Shown here: positions 45,505 through 57,573 of the stretch, piece by piece
How positions within the stretch are numbered: position 1 is the first letter of the stretch
Layout: the number at the start of each line of letters is the position of its first letter
Origin: Nelumbo lutea
Lineage: Eukaryota; Streptophyta; Magnoliopsida; Proteales; Nelumbonaceae
Direction of reading: 5' to 3'
Length of the DNA stretch: 64,000 nucleotides
NCBI GenBank assembly: GCA_022828595.1
Contig: JAKGHH010000002.1
Span: forward strand, 71,954,383-72,018,382
Translations under genes and position numbers: made by a program
Notes under the pieces: model-generated
The model's database searches: none
What the model saw: the letters and a program-made list of their open reading frames with translations, nothing else
What the model was told of the DNA's origin: nothing

Positions 45505-46680
45505 GGGAAAATTCCACTTTAGTACCTTGAAATTTGGGGGTAGTGTTAAGTTAGTACCGAAACTTTCAAACATGTTTTTATAGTACCTAAACTTTCAAAA
45601 AGTGACAAGTTGGTCCCTACCGTTAACTGACCATCAACTATCTGTTGAAAATGTCATAACTGCCATTCAAAAGAATTCGAAAGAAGACACTATTCATTGT
45701 CTTCTACTTTAAGACTGAACTAATTGAGGTGTTTGAGATTCTAGACTGGGTATAACTCATGAGATTAACCTTGAAAGGAAACCCCAATTTATTGCTTTTT
45801 CCTGTTCTTCAAAGTGTTTCAATATTAAAGAAACTGTCGAGTGTTTCAATTGGTTCGGTAACCCCAGACCTCTCTCTTACCACTACGGTGTTCAACGAAA
45901 TGGAGATTTTCTCAATCTGCAGACTGGAAAAGTACTTCTCCCACGGTAAAGATTTCATGCCAGAGGACCTAAATTTCTTGCCCTGGTTTTGTTGAAAGTT
46001 ATAGTTTGTTAAAAGCTGCAATTGGATTATAATATTGCATTTATGCATGTAGTAGCATAAATATATAGAATATAATATCTATCTAATACAAGCTTGCAAT
46101 TTCAGTTTAGGTTTGACATCTGGTAGGTTTGTTAACTGTCTTGTTTTTGATCCAAGCATAAATCTTATTTTCACTGGGGTAGATGAGTTAAAATATTTCT
46201 TTGCAAAGTTTGGAGAGGTCAAGGAGCATCAAATCATGCAGGACCATGCTACTAGCCGTTCTCATGGTTTTGAATTTATTACATTTGAGACTAAGCAAGT
46301 TGTTGATGATCTCTTGGCCAAGGGCTACAAGTTAGAGTTTGCTGGAGCTCAGGTGAGTACAAAACCTATTAGAAGTATAATTCTGATAAGTTACAAGTAT
46401 GATCTCTTGCTAAAGTTGCTTTTGAGGAAGATAGTGGATTCTTCCTCAAATGAGAAGTTATGTTGAATTCAGATGATACAAAATCAGGGTTTCCTTTCAA
46501 GGTTAATCTCATGAGTTGTACTCAATTCGGAATCTCGAATACCTCAGCCGGTTCAGTCTTAAGGTAGAAGACAATGAACAGTGTCTTCTTTTGAAGAAGG
46601 ACAGTTTTCACATTTTCAACAGTGCAGGGACCAACTTGACACTACCCCAAAAGTTTGGGGTACTAAACTGGAATTTTCCC
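45505..46680. mobile_element. Pack-MULE carrying an RRM gene fragment
   Basis: Long terminal inverted repeats: left about 45505-45787, right about 46486-46680. Both begin GGGAAAATTCCA(C/G)TTTAGTACC and run through GAAGACACT.TTCATTGTCTTCTAC, AAGACTGAAC, and CTCATGAGATTAACCTTGAA. The left copy has an extra block of roughly 80-90 bp. The flanks ATAAAAGT (45497-45504) and ATAAAAAA (46681-46688) match at 6/8. The interior holds a piece of an RNA-binding protein gene with its splice donor. It inserted in DNA homologous to 37010-37090 upstream of IAN gene A, so it postdates the IAN duplication. Confidence 0.85.
46164..46352 (+). pseudogene. Captured RRM-domain fragment (hnRNP-like RNA-binding protein)
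   Basis: The frame reads NLIFTGVDELKYFFAKFGEV, KEHQIMQDHATSRSHGFEFI, TFETKQVVDDLLAKG and YKLEFAGAQ, then a GT donor (CAG/GTGAGT) at 46353. Plant hnRNP-like proteins have DELKDFFAKFGKV, HQI.RDH.T.RSRGFGFI and VDDLLAKGN at the same spacing. RNP1 is damaged (HGFEFITF in place of RGFGFI.F), and the RNP2 start is fused to foreign sequence. The donor shows capture from genomic DNA, not from spliced RNA. Confidence 0.85.
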
Positions 46681-47399
46681 ATAAAAAAAAAGCTGATTAT
46701 CAAGTAAGGGACCGTCTAGATTCACCACCTGTTCAATTCTTCCATCCACATCATCCTTGTACTACTACACCTTTTCTTACTGTTTTGGACAAGTAATGTC
46801 TTTGCCACTGAATGTTTTTTGATATTCTAATATCAAATTAATGTATCCTAATTACATGTTTTATTTTTGCCACATGGCAAGGAGTTTTAGATTTAAACTT
46901 GTTAAACTTATGGTCTGTTTGAGAGTTGAAGTGAAGAATTAGCTAAGCTGGTTCAGCTGCTTTGAAGCACTGGGGAAGTGGGGATAAACTACTTAAAAAG
47001 GTCAAAGTGGACAGCCCTTCAAAATGACTCACTGACAACTGGTTTGGGCTCTAGAATTTTCAATAAGCATAGCCTATAGGCTGCCTGTGTGGGGCTTGCC
47101 TCAAAAACACAGAATCTGCTGCACTTCAACCCTCAACGAGCACTAAGAACTTGTGAGAAAACTTTGAGCCTCAAACCAATTTTCCACATGGAAGATTGTT
47201 TTGTTGTTGATGAGCCTTTTTCACTACTCGTATATATGCCATCATAACATCAGAAATAAAAAAAAAAAAAAGAAAAAAAAAGATGATTCTTGGTCTCAAG
47301 AATAAATTCTGAAGTCTAGTTTGGCATTCGAATAATGTAATGGCATCAACTATGTATGACAAACCAATCACCCTCAAGTGATAAGCATCCACTATCACT

Positions 47400-47406
47400 T
47401 ATAAAT
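47400..47406 (+). promoter_or_regulatory. Candidate TATA box of IAN gene B
   Basis: TATAAAT in CACTTATAAATTTGGATTATGCCTA, matching the position and context upstream of gene A. Confidence 0.55.
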
Positions 47407-48116
47407 TTGGATTATGCCTATGCATTTTTCACCCAAGCTCTATCTCAAGAAACCTAGAGTCTTCAAGCAAACAGAACCCTTTGATTTCTAAAGTAAAGTT
47501 TCCCATCCTTGCTGAAAATCATTGCATAGTTTACCAAGCTGGTTTGTTTCTTTTTGCCTAAGCCAAGATTGTTAATTTCAATGAATTTTCCTTTATGATG
47601 TTGAAGTGTCTCTTCTTCTTTTTTCTGCCATTGAAATCTGAGAGTTTTTATCTGGACTTTAGAACTTTAATTTGTACAGAAGAGTACTTGGTCTTGTTTA
47701 TAATGTTATAAGATTGGAGATGTGTACATAGAGTATCATGGAGTCTATGCTCACCACAAACTTAAGAAATTTGTTACAATCCCAAATAGGACGTAAACTT
47801 CGTCTACTTTGAGGTGTATCCAAAGAGATAATTCTCAATTAACAAAAGATGATTCCTATAAAGTGCTAATTAAGAGGAAAATTACAACTTAAATAGACTC
47901 TTGGATAATAATTGACTCTAAAAACTTGACTCCTAAAATTAAGTAACAACTTAAACTCAAACTATTACTTTTAACAGACCCCAAATAAATATTTATCCTC
48001 AAAAATCTCAACAACTGACCCTTATCCACCCCAATGACTCCCCTATATTTCTTTAATTACTTTGACCCATGGGCCTATTAGTGGGTCTGTAACAAAATTT
48101 CCCTCAACTTTTTGTT

Positions 48117-48120
<4 letters not shown>

Positions 48121-48168
<48 letters not shown>
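48121..48168. repeat. (CT)24 microsatellite in the 5' leader of IAN gene B
   Basis: Uninterrupted CT run between the candidate TATA box and the start codon; gene A has only CTCTCTT at the equivalent place. Confidence 0.95.
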
Positions 48169-48174
<6 letters not shown>

Positions 48175-48351
48175 CTATCAAACCAAACACAACATTACCA
48201 TCCTTTATTCCAATATAACTTTAGGTTGGGTGATCTGATCTTCTACATAGAAATCTTGAATTGAAACTAAAAACATGTTCTAGAATTCAATGTTCACTTC
48301 ATTCAATTCATTCTTTCTAATGCATGTGCAGATAATTTTATACCTTCTAGA

Positions 48352-51300
48352 ATGGCTTCACCTAACAATATCACCATGGTTTTACTTGGGCGTACTGGTA
48401 ATGGCAAAAGCTCAACTGGCAATAGCATTCTTAAAAGGAATGCCTTCAAATCACAACATGGTTTTAATTCAGTTGGAAAGACTACTGAGATGCAATCTTC
48501 TGTTCTGCAAGATGGCAAAACTGTGAATGTCATTGACACTCCTGGTGGGGTTATTTTGATGGATCAATCCTTTTCTATTTTGCTTTAGTTTCTAAGGCTG
48601 AGTTTGGAAGGAGTACAATTGCAAATATGTAGGGTGCAAAATCTTATACTTCGTATGCATTTATGGTGTACATATTTGCATTTGTACTCTTTCTAAACAG
48701 AGCCTAATAGGGTTTTAGGTTTCTGCTGTGCAACATAAAATCTTAACATGATTAAGTGTTTTGTAGGACTATTTGATTTTTCAGTTGACTCTGCAACTGT
48801 TGAAAAAGAGATTGTTAAGTGTATTGATCTAGCAAAGAATGGTATCCATGCAATGCTTCTGGTCTGTTCTGCTTTCACCCGTTTCTCAAAAGAGGAAGAA
48901 GCTGCAATTCAAGTCATAAAAGATCTGTTTGGACAGAAAATTACAGAATACATGATTATTGTTTTTACTGGTGGAGATTTGTTTGAAGATGATGATGCTG
49001 ATAAAGAATTCCAGGATTACTTGGTTGAATATCCTAAGCCTTTCCAGGTAATACTTAAAATCTTTAATCAATCTTCTGTGGTCTTTATATTTGGTTTATC
49101 ACTTTATTTCTGGGTTAGACTATGGTGCCGTAAAGACATGATACTAGAAAATTTTACATTTACCACCAATTAACCGGCATCATAAAAGTAGGAATCAATC
49201 TGGTGAGTTTTCATCAAAATTCACAGGGGTTGTGATTGGTTAAAACCATTCCGGTTTGATGTCTTTCCGGTATCATAGGTTTAATTTATTAGAGGGAGGG
49301 GGGGAGATTACATTATTATGATGCCGGAAAGACATGATACTGAAAAAACTTACAACCAATCAATTGGCATCATAAAAGTAAGAACCAATCAGGTGGGTTT
49401 TCATCAAGATTCACAGAGGTTGTGATTGGTTGAAACCTTTCCACTACATTGCCTTATTAAAATTAAATCTATGATATCGAAAGGGTTAGATTATTTTGCT
49501 GGAAAGATATGATACTGGAAAACTTACAACCAATCAATGGGCATCATAAAAGTAAGAACCAAAATCAGCTTCACTTCACATTTTCATTTGTTTTTATAAT
49601 GTGGCTCGATTTGCACCCCTTCTGTACACCTATGTTAACCCATCTGACCCGTTCAGTGGGGATTCTTTACTAGATTCTTGTATTATTTTATATACCTTTT
49701 TAATTGAATTTCTTTTATGTTGATGTTACTGTTAGACAGTTTTGTATGCCCTTAGCTTCAATCTGATTTGATGTACTTTTGTTATTTAGTGGAAATAAAT
49801 AAAGTGCATGTTTGATTCATGTTGTTTGGTTTAATTCTGTGTAAAACCCTAAAACTAGACATTTATAGAGACTCATGTTAGTTTTAAATGTTCACAGCCG
49901 TTGGATAAGTCTGGGGAGATTTATCCTGCCAAGGCTAATGCTGATGTGCCACCAAGTGTTGGGATGGCCTGTCTCAGCCACCAGGATAAGACCCGAGGCA
50001 CATGCAGTATGGGATTACTTGAATCCTTGAACCGGACCAGATTTCCAGTATTGCCCTGGACCTTGGAGATAGATGGGCAAAACTGGAAAGTTACACCTGA
50101 CCCATAGACTCGATTATGACATTTCACTAGGTGTTGGATCAGGCTGCCTTTGATATGCCATTCAGTGAGATCCTTAGCGGGGATCAAAACCTGGGTATGT
50201 TGGGGCAGTTTGAGAATTCATCTGAGTGGGTGATCATAGTGACAGAGTCAGCCACTTTGTCGGACAAAGGGTAATGATCGGGAATGCACTCTCTCTGATG
50301 GAAACCAAACTGCCGGCAGTTGATTTCAATCGTTGGAATTTTGTTTTGCAAAATTAATATATTTATATATATATATATGTACGGTTTCAAATTGTTTGCA
50401 AATGGTTTTAATTCCCGGGATCCATGTGAGAGGAGAGTGCGGCACTGTTCCTTGCAGCCGAGGGAGAGGTCCTCTCTTGTCGGGCAATGCTTGATCATTA
50501 AGGGCTGAGAGGTTAAGTGTAAGACCATTGAGGATAATACCTGATGGGCTAATCTTGCACCTGCCCACAGTCCTTGGGTTTTTATGATGGCTTGGCCCAA
50601 GGACCACTTAATGTAAGTGTTGGGCCCATAGGGTCCATATGATGGACTCAAGGGGTTCATTGAGTTTTTCAGTGAATTCGGCTGGGCCTTGTTTTAGAGG
50701 CTGGGCCGAACCCATGTGGCTGGTGTGTAGATCAATGCTTGGGTCCCACGCCATACAAAGAAGCCCAACTGGGCAGCAGATTGGAAAGTAATTAGACACT
50801 GAACACTTAATGGGCCAAAAGCCCATTTCGAGGTGGGCTGATATGATCACCCATCCATGGGACGAATTTGAGATTAAAGTTAGTAAAAGGATTGGGCCTT
50901 TAGCCTTATCCACTCTTAGAGACCAAATTCAAATTAGATTTGAATCTGGTAACCTCCTAATAAGATCAGGAGTAAGCTAACTCTATCTGCAGAAAGGATT
51001 AAGATTATCCCCTATCCAAATACTGATTTGGATTGGAATAACTCCTAAAAAGGAGGTTTCTTAATCAAGAAGAAAAGAAAAGAGGAGATTTCGAACCACC
51101 TTTAAGAGATATAGGATATCTCCTGCGAATTGAGAAAGGATCTCATTCATACTCTCCAGAAAAACAGAAATAGCAGTTCAGCCTTTTTCGTTTTGGAGAT
51201 CTCCTCCTGCCGCCGCCATCTGCCATTGCAAGATTAGATCTTTGCAGAAAAGAAAGTCAAGAAATCTGTTCTTGACATCAGTCTTGCAAGAAAGACTGAA

Positions 51301-52246
51301 AAAAGATTCAGTGTTTAGTGTTTCTAGAGGATTCTTGTGAAGGATCCAGTGTGTAGGACGCACCCTGCTGGTTCTGTTCCATCCACAGCTGTGTCATCTT
51401 CAGCAGGAACGGATCTTGGAGCATTCTTTGGGCGTGAACACCAACTTTGGGAGATACTGCTTCTCCGGATCAGGTATATTCCTCCCATTTATCTTTTGGT
51501 ACAGATCTGGTTTGATTATGGTTCAAGTAGGATCCTTGAATATTGTATTCTAAACTTAGGGAATATGATTCCCAGTTGAGAGAAGGTAGGGAAATTTTTG
51601 AAATTCGCCCACCCTTTCCGCAACCTTTATGGCGTCCATTAGATGGATCCTACCATTCTTTCAACCTCCGGTTGATCAGTTGATCCAGATGGTTGAACCA
51701 TTAACCTATTGACCCAGAGAAAAAAACAATTCGAGTTTTAAAACATCGAGGAAAAGTCGATCGATACAAGAAAAATCGTGAATATGGTTCAATCTCTCAT
51801 GCCTATATAATTATTATTTGAGTCTGTATCTCTCCATAAATTTAACATACAAGAAATTACATATCTCTGATTAATTAATTGAATATATCAAAATGTTGTG
51901 AACGTGAAATACTTCTGAATTTTCCTTTTCATTTTCTGTTGTTATTGATGCAGGAAATTCTGCAGTTATGTAAACATCGAGTAGTACTTTTTGATAACAA
52001 GACCAAGGATGAAAATAAGTGGGATTTGCAAGTTAGAAAATTACTCTTTCTCGTAGACAATGTCATTACCGAAAATGGTGGGCAACCATATACAAATGAG
52101 CATTTTATTAAATTGCAGGTGAAGATTACATCTCCCTCATTTGTAAAATTGGTTATTATATATTTTATCATAAGAATTGTCTTTTACAAGAAATGTTTGT
52201 TTGACAGAAAGAAACCGAGATGGAATGCGAGCAAAAGGTTAAATGA
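48352..52246 (+). CDS. IAN/AIG1-type GTPase, copy B, truncated by a frameshifting exon-4 deletion
   Basis: Exons at 48352-48544, 48767-49047, 51954-52118 and 52208-52246 (stop), with GT/AG borders: 225 residues. G1 GRTGNGKSSTGNSIL, G3 DTPG, FTGGD and RVVLFDNKTKDENK are intact, and exon 3 keeps GGQPYTNEHFIKLQ, which copy A lost. Exon 4 is only 58 nt to its donor at 52265 against 132 in copy A. The missing 74 nt change the frame, and a TGA comes after KETEMECEQKVK. The coiled-coil tail and the CaaL box of copy A are therefore absent, and no exon 5 was found. It could still be a soluble GTPase-domain protein or be on its way to a pseudogene. Confidence 0.82.
48596..48704. mobile_element. Tourist (PIF/Harbinger) MITE in intron 1 of IAN gene B
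   Basis: The ends are GGCTGAGTTTGGAAGGAGTAC and, reversed, GGCTCTGTTTAGAAAGAGTAC; TAA lies on both sides (48593-48595 and 48705-48707). Intron 1 of gene A (82 nt) lacks it; removing it from B (222 nt) leaves 110 nt. Confidence 0.85.
49120..49570. repeat. MITE-like repeats in intron 2 of IAN gene B
   Basis: A unit at 49120-49278 has ends CTATGGTGCCGTAAAGACAT and, reversed, CTATGATACCGGAAAGACAT. Two more partial units start near 49319 and 49495, sharing AAAGACATGATACTG, CATCATAAAAGTAAGAACC, and GTTGTGATTGGTT. Confidence 0.65.
49890..51640. other. Possible LTR-retroelement-derived insertion in intron 2 of IAN gene B
   Basis: This stretch is more GC-rich than the intron around it, contains TGTTGGGCCCATAGGGTCC at 50618 (LTR-like start), and has leader-like sequence up to about 51630. 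Frames at 49921-50913 are not recognised. No matching second LTR, primer site or target duplication was found, so the assignment is tentative. Confidence 0.3.
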
Positions 52247-52763
52247 GAAGGAAATAATACAAATGGTATATTTTCATCCCTTAGATTTCACTAATTTATA
52301 GATGATTGGATTGCCAGAAATTAAGTAAAGAAAATCAAGACAAAGTTATTATATTTTTTCTTTTCCCAACAAGATCCTTATTTGTTCTTGCCCTACTTCA
52401 GGTTATTAAAGAATCCAGTGTTGCAAAGTCCAAATAACAGCAATGGATGGAATGGGTTCATAGATATGGACATGTCCATGGTTTCATGAATAATGATTCT
52501 GTATTAATATATAGTTCAGGAATACTCTAAATCTAAATCTGGTCTCATTGAATTCAACCACGGCTTGATGCATATTCAATCCATATAATGTTATATATAT
52601 ATATATATATGTTGATTCACATTTACAGGCCCCGTCTATGTGAATGCATAACAAAAGAATGACATGAATTTCTATCACTAGAATGAAAACATCACCTCTT
52701 GCAGTTTAGGTGTCAGCTATATTGGCAACGTGAGTACAACATAACCATTGGGTACTTTAGGCC

Positions 52764-53504
52764 ATGCTTGGGAGTGTTTAAGTTAAATATAAGTGCTTAT
52801 TCAAATAAGCACTTATTTGCATTTGGCATCCAACTTTTTCAAGTTTTTATTTTTTTAAAATAAGTATTTATTTTATATTGGGCATTTGGTAGTCTTTTCT
52901 CTAATAAGTACTTAAATAAGTATTTGTGACTATTTTGTCCTTCATTTTTTTTTCAAATTTTCAAAATATACCCTTTGAAAGCACTTTAAGAAAGTACTTT
53001 TATGAAAGCATTTTTGTAAAGTGCTTTCCATAAAACTACTTTCACAAAAGTGCTTCCGTAAAATTACTTTTATAAAAGTGATTTTCTAAAAATGCTTTCA
53101 TATAAGTAATTCTATAAAAGTGCTTTTGTAAAAATGCTTTCATAAAAGTACTTTTATAAGATTTTTTTGTAAAAGTGCTTTCATAAAAGTCCTTTTGTAA
53201 AAAATGCTTTCATAAAAATATTTTTATAAAAGTGTTTTCATAAAGTATTTTTTAAAAAGTGCTTTTATAAAAGTACTTTTATAAAATTTAATTAGGGATA
53301 ATTTTACAAGTGGTATTTTAAAATTCAACTAGGGGCAATTTTGGAAGAAAAAAAAATGAATAAATGCTTATTGTATAAGCACTTAAAAAAACTGGAAAAT
53401 TGGGCCTAAAAATAAGCCCTTATTTTTAAAATAAACACTTATTTCATGTTTATTTCCCAAATACCAATAAGTGCTTAATGGCCCAAATAAGCACTTCCAA
53501 ACAT
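52764..53504. mobile_element. Second copy of the palindrome-rich element, downstream of IAN gene B
   Basis: The ends are ATGCTTGGGAGTGTTTAAG and, reversed, ATGTTTGGAAGTGCTTATT. The core at 52980-53285 is the same AAAAGT(A/G)CTTTT palindrome run as in 39559-40533. It lies outside the gene, so the two copies are independent insertions, not a product of the IAN duplication. Confidence 0.65.
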
Positions 53505-53726
53505 TTATGGAGATTATTTTGCTTCTTTATTTTTTTATTAGAGGTCATGTTGTCTGTGTTATTTTGTAGCCTGAAATTTTAAATTTTGGTTAGTTGTTGA
53601 TTCAAAAACACTTATTAGAAATTTGCTTACCAATGTTCACATGGTATGGTAGCTTGAAACATAGAATATTTTTTTCTTTTTGGGGCTTAGAAAAAGCCAA
53701 GTCTGAGCCGACCCATGAATAGAATT

Positions 53727-54176
53727 TAGGGATGACAATTTCCCCATTTCCCCAATCCCTATGGGGATCCGCCCCGAATGGGGATGATTTTTCCCTTGCG
53801 GGGACGGGGATGGGGAAATTTTAATTCCCATTAGCAGGGACGGGGAGAGCACTCCCTGCCCCACGGGGACCCCTGATCCTCATCCCATAGGATCCCCACT
53901 AATATATATGTATATATGTATGCATACATCTATATATTAATATTTTTGAAAATATAATTAAATATGTTTGAATCTTTTTTAATAGGATTGTTAATTTTAA
54001 TTATTTTTTATTTTTTTAAATAAAATAAAAAACAAAACCAAAATGATTAACATTATAAAAAGTCATGGGGAATGAGGATCCCCGTGGGAATAACCTTGTT
54101 CCCGTTAATGGGGATGGGGATGGGCATGAGGAGAGGCTCCCCGTCCCCGCCCCGCCCCGCCCCGTTGCCATTCCTA
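53727..54176. mobile_element. hAT-type MITE, GGGGATGGGG family
   Basis: The ends are TAGGGATGACAATTTCCCC and, reversed, TAGGAATGGCAACGGGGCGG. The subterminal regions are GC-rich (CCCCGCCCC) and the middle is AT-rich. Related to 33741-34153. Confidence 0.65.
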
Positions 54177-55834
54177 GAACAGATCTATCTTGTATTGATG
54201 TTGCGCCTTTTAGGCATACCAGCTGGACTTCACAGCCCATTCGTCCTTTTTTTTTTTTTTGTGGAGTTCAAATCAACCAAACTTGATAATTGTTTTATGG
54301 GCTGTGACCAATCATTTTGTGTCGCAACCCACTAGTTTTGCCCATTATAAGCCCAAGAGGCCAAGAGTACAGCCTATCCTTGGGTTGTTTCAATAGAACA
54401 GAGTCACAGACGCCCACAATTTTGCCAATGCCCCTTCAAACCCCCCTCCCGTCATTTCTTAAAACAAATCATGGATCTTTCTTCATCGATCCATTGCATT
54501 TGGTTGCCGTGTAAATTTTGATTCGATGCAAAATTTGACCTGGTTCAGTCTTGTTACCATTTGTTTGTAATTTCTAATATGCGGTCGTACATTATACAAA
54601 ATTTATACCTTTTGTCTCATTTGTACTCACTAACACTAAAAATAAGACAAAATCAAATCTAAGCAAAAGTAAAACAGAATTTACACTCAATCCTTTTGCA
54701 CTTTCAGACATTTACACCAGTTCAAATGAAATTTGTACTGCAATCACATGATCTTCTGACGAGAACCTCTCTTGGTTGCATGCCCCCTCCTTCAAAATAG
54801 ACTTTGTGTTGTGCAAATTACACTATAGTAGTAGAAATGAATGTAAAACCATTCCCAGGACAGCAAGAATCTTTCCCTCAAATTTCTGTGTTAAAATGTG
54901 TTTGCCAACAACAATAATAACAAGTAACAGTAAAACAGATAACAATCATGATACAATAGCACACCGGAATTTTTACATAGAAAACCTCAAAATTGGGGAA
55001 AAATCATGGGACCTATGGTCCGTAAAAGTCTTCAACTAATTCAAAAATTAATGGATACAATAGTCTTCTCTAGTTGCAACTAGAGGCTTACAAACATCAA
55101 AGAAATAACCCTTGGCTCACAAGAATAGCATTAACATCACCAAATGCAAGGTGGATACAACACAAACATAAGTTTAGATCTCACCAAGTTGTTGTAAATC
55201 TGAACCGAGAAGTAGAGAAAATGAAGAAGAATATCAAATCTGAAATGGAGTGGGATTCTTAACTCCAGCACTTAATATCATCAAGAACGGGGTTGAAAGG
55301 CACCTCCGAACTTAATATTGAATGGAACAAGAGCCAACTTTTTCCTTTTCTTCACAAAACTCAAAGAACCAGATAAAACATTTCCTTTTGGTTCTGTATT
55401 TATTTTTTCTTCTTCTTCATTCTTCTCTACTCGGTGGTTGACGCTACTAAAAAAAAATAACAAAACCGAAAATGTGGTAACCACTTTACCACTATTCGGC
55501 TCCCTTTTCTTTAGGGAGTAAATAAAGGTGGGGTAGGCCCATCCATATGGGCTAGACCCACACCCAACAATTCTCCCCTTCCAACTCATATGGGGGGTTT
55601 CATCAAGCCCGCAACTTCTTTGCAGAATTCAAATTTGTCTCTAGGAAATGACTTTATTAATATGTCTGCACCATTCTCATCAGTATGAATCTTCTCAATG
55701 TTTAACAACTTCATATCCAACACATCCCGAATCCAGTGATACCTTATACCAATATGTTTGGATCTTGAGTGGATTGGTTTTTTAGAGAGATGGATAGCAC
55801 TTTGACTATCACAATAAAGAGCATATCATTTTTG

Positions 55835-57180
55835 CTACATGCCCAATTCTTGTAAGAACTTTTTCAACCATAGGATCTCCTTACAGGTTTCTGTAGTTGT
55901 AATGTATTCAGCCTCTATAGTAGACAATGCAACACACTTTTGAAGTTTGGATTGCAATGTAATTGCTCTCCCTGTAAAAGTCATTAAATATCCTAAAGTG
56001 GACTTTCGAGAATCAACATCACTAGCCATGTCTGCATCAGTGTATCTATCCAATATGACTTTACTATTCCCGAAGCTTAAGCATATCTGACAAGTACCTT
56101 TGAGATAACTGAATATCCATTTTATTGCTGTCCAATGTTCTTTGTCGGGGTTAGAGAGAAATCGACTAACTATACCAATAGCATGAGCAATATCTGACCT
56201 CGTGCACACCATAGCATACATTAAACTGCCAACTGCCGAAGCATAAGGCACTTTCTTCATTTCAGCTTTGTCTTTCTCACTTATAGGACATTATAGTGTT
56301 GAGCTTGAAATGACCTGCAAGTGGAGTAGTCACTGGTTTTGCATTGCTCATGTTGAACCTCTAAAGAACCTTCTCAATATATTTTTCTTGAGATAATCAT
56401 AACTTCCCATTCTGTCTATCTCGAAAGATCTTTCATACCAAGAATCTGTCTAGTTGGTCCCAAGTCTTTCATTGCAAAAGACTTGCTAAGTTCATTTTTC
56501 AACTTATCAATCTTGTTAGAATCATGTCCAACTATCAACATATCATCAACATAAAGTAAGAGAATAATGAAATCACCATCAGAAAATTTCTTTACAAATA
56601 CACAATGATATGAAGTGGTCCTAGTGTACCCATGATTAATCATGGAGTCAAATTATTGTACTACTGTCTTGGTGTTGTTTCAACCCATACAAGCTTTTCT
56701 TTAATCTGCACACTAAATGTTCTTTTCCATTTTCTTTGAATCCCTCTAGTTGCTCCATATAGATTTCTTCTTCCAAATCACTATGAAGGAAGGCAGTCTT
56801 CACATCAAGCTATTCAACTTCCAAATTTAGACTTGCAACTAGTCTAAGCACAACTCGAATAGAAGACTTTTTCACCAAAGGAGAGAATATTTCTTCAAAG
56901 TCAATACCCTTTTTTTGACTGAAACTCTTCATAACTAGCCTTTCCTTGTATTTTAGTTGTGAACCACTCTCATCAGATTTCAATTTATAAACCCATTTGT
57001 TTTTTAGTGCCATTTTCCCCTTTGGTAATTTCACCAAATCATAAGTGTGATTCTCATGCAAGGATTTTAATTCTTCTTGCATTGTTTTCAGTCACTCATA
57101 TTTTTTGTCATGTGACATAGCCTCTTGATAAGTCTCTGGCTCTCCCCCATCTGTCAGCATCACATATTCATATGGAGGAT
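55835..57180 (-). pseudogene. copia reverse transcriptase and RNase H remnant
   Basis: The RT start region lies at 56810-57082 (KGKMALKNKWVYKLK, FEEIFSPLVKKSSIR). LYVDDMLIVG, the copia RT active-site motif, is near 56545. The RNase H region at 55835-56260 reads YASAVGSLMYAM, RSDIAHAIGIVSRF, YTDADMASDVDSRKS, TIEAEYI and KEILWLKKFLQELGM. The three frames are separated by stops and small indels. Confidence 0.88.
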
Positions 57181-57203
57181 ACCTAGTGGAAGGTCTTCTC
57201 TCT

Positions 57204-57573
57204 CTAGTTGATCTTCTAAGTTGAACCTGTGGTAAAGGAATTAGAGATACATGTTCATTCTATACTTCATTTTTATTTTCATTTATAGGAGTTTCATCAC
57301 TAACTGTATCATCATGTTCATTTGGTACAACTCCCCCATGATCACCATCAATTGTAGGTGGAAAAACTGGATCTAAGTTAATTGGAATCTAGTTGATCTT
57401 CTAAGTTGAACCTGTGGTAAAGGAATTAGAGATACATGTTCATTCTATACTTCATTTTTATTTTCATTTATAGGAGTTTCATCACTAACTGTATCATCAT
57501 GTTCATTTGGTACAACTCCCCCATGATCACCATCAATTGTAGGTGGAAAAACTGGATCTAAGTTAATTGGAAC
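57204..57573. repeat. 185-bp tandem duplication within the copia pol region
   Basis: 57204-57388 is repeated almost without change at 57389-57573 (CTAGTTGATCTTCTAAGTTG ... AGTTAATTGGAA). Because 185 is not a multiple of 3, it breaks the frame between integrase and RT. Near-identity says it arose well after the element's own LTRs began to diverge. Confidence 0.92.

Noticed and set aside
46113..46466. 117-residue plus-strand frame as a complete RNA-binding protein
   Set aside because: Only the middle third is RRM-like; the start is the shared 205-bp segment and the end reads through a splice donor inside a Pack-MULE.
49890..51640. Extra exons of IAN gene B or a host gene within its intron 2
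   Set aside because: No IAN-like or other family signature; composition and the LTR-like start suggest retroelement-derived DNA, though this is weak.
51879..52301. 140-residue plus-strand frame through exon 3 of IAN gene B
   Set aside because: It reads across the intron; spliced exons explain the sequence and match copy A.
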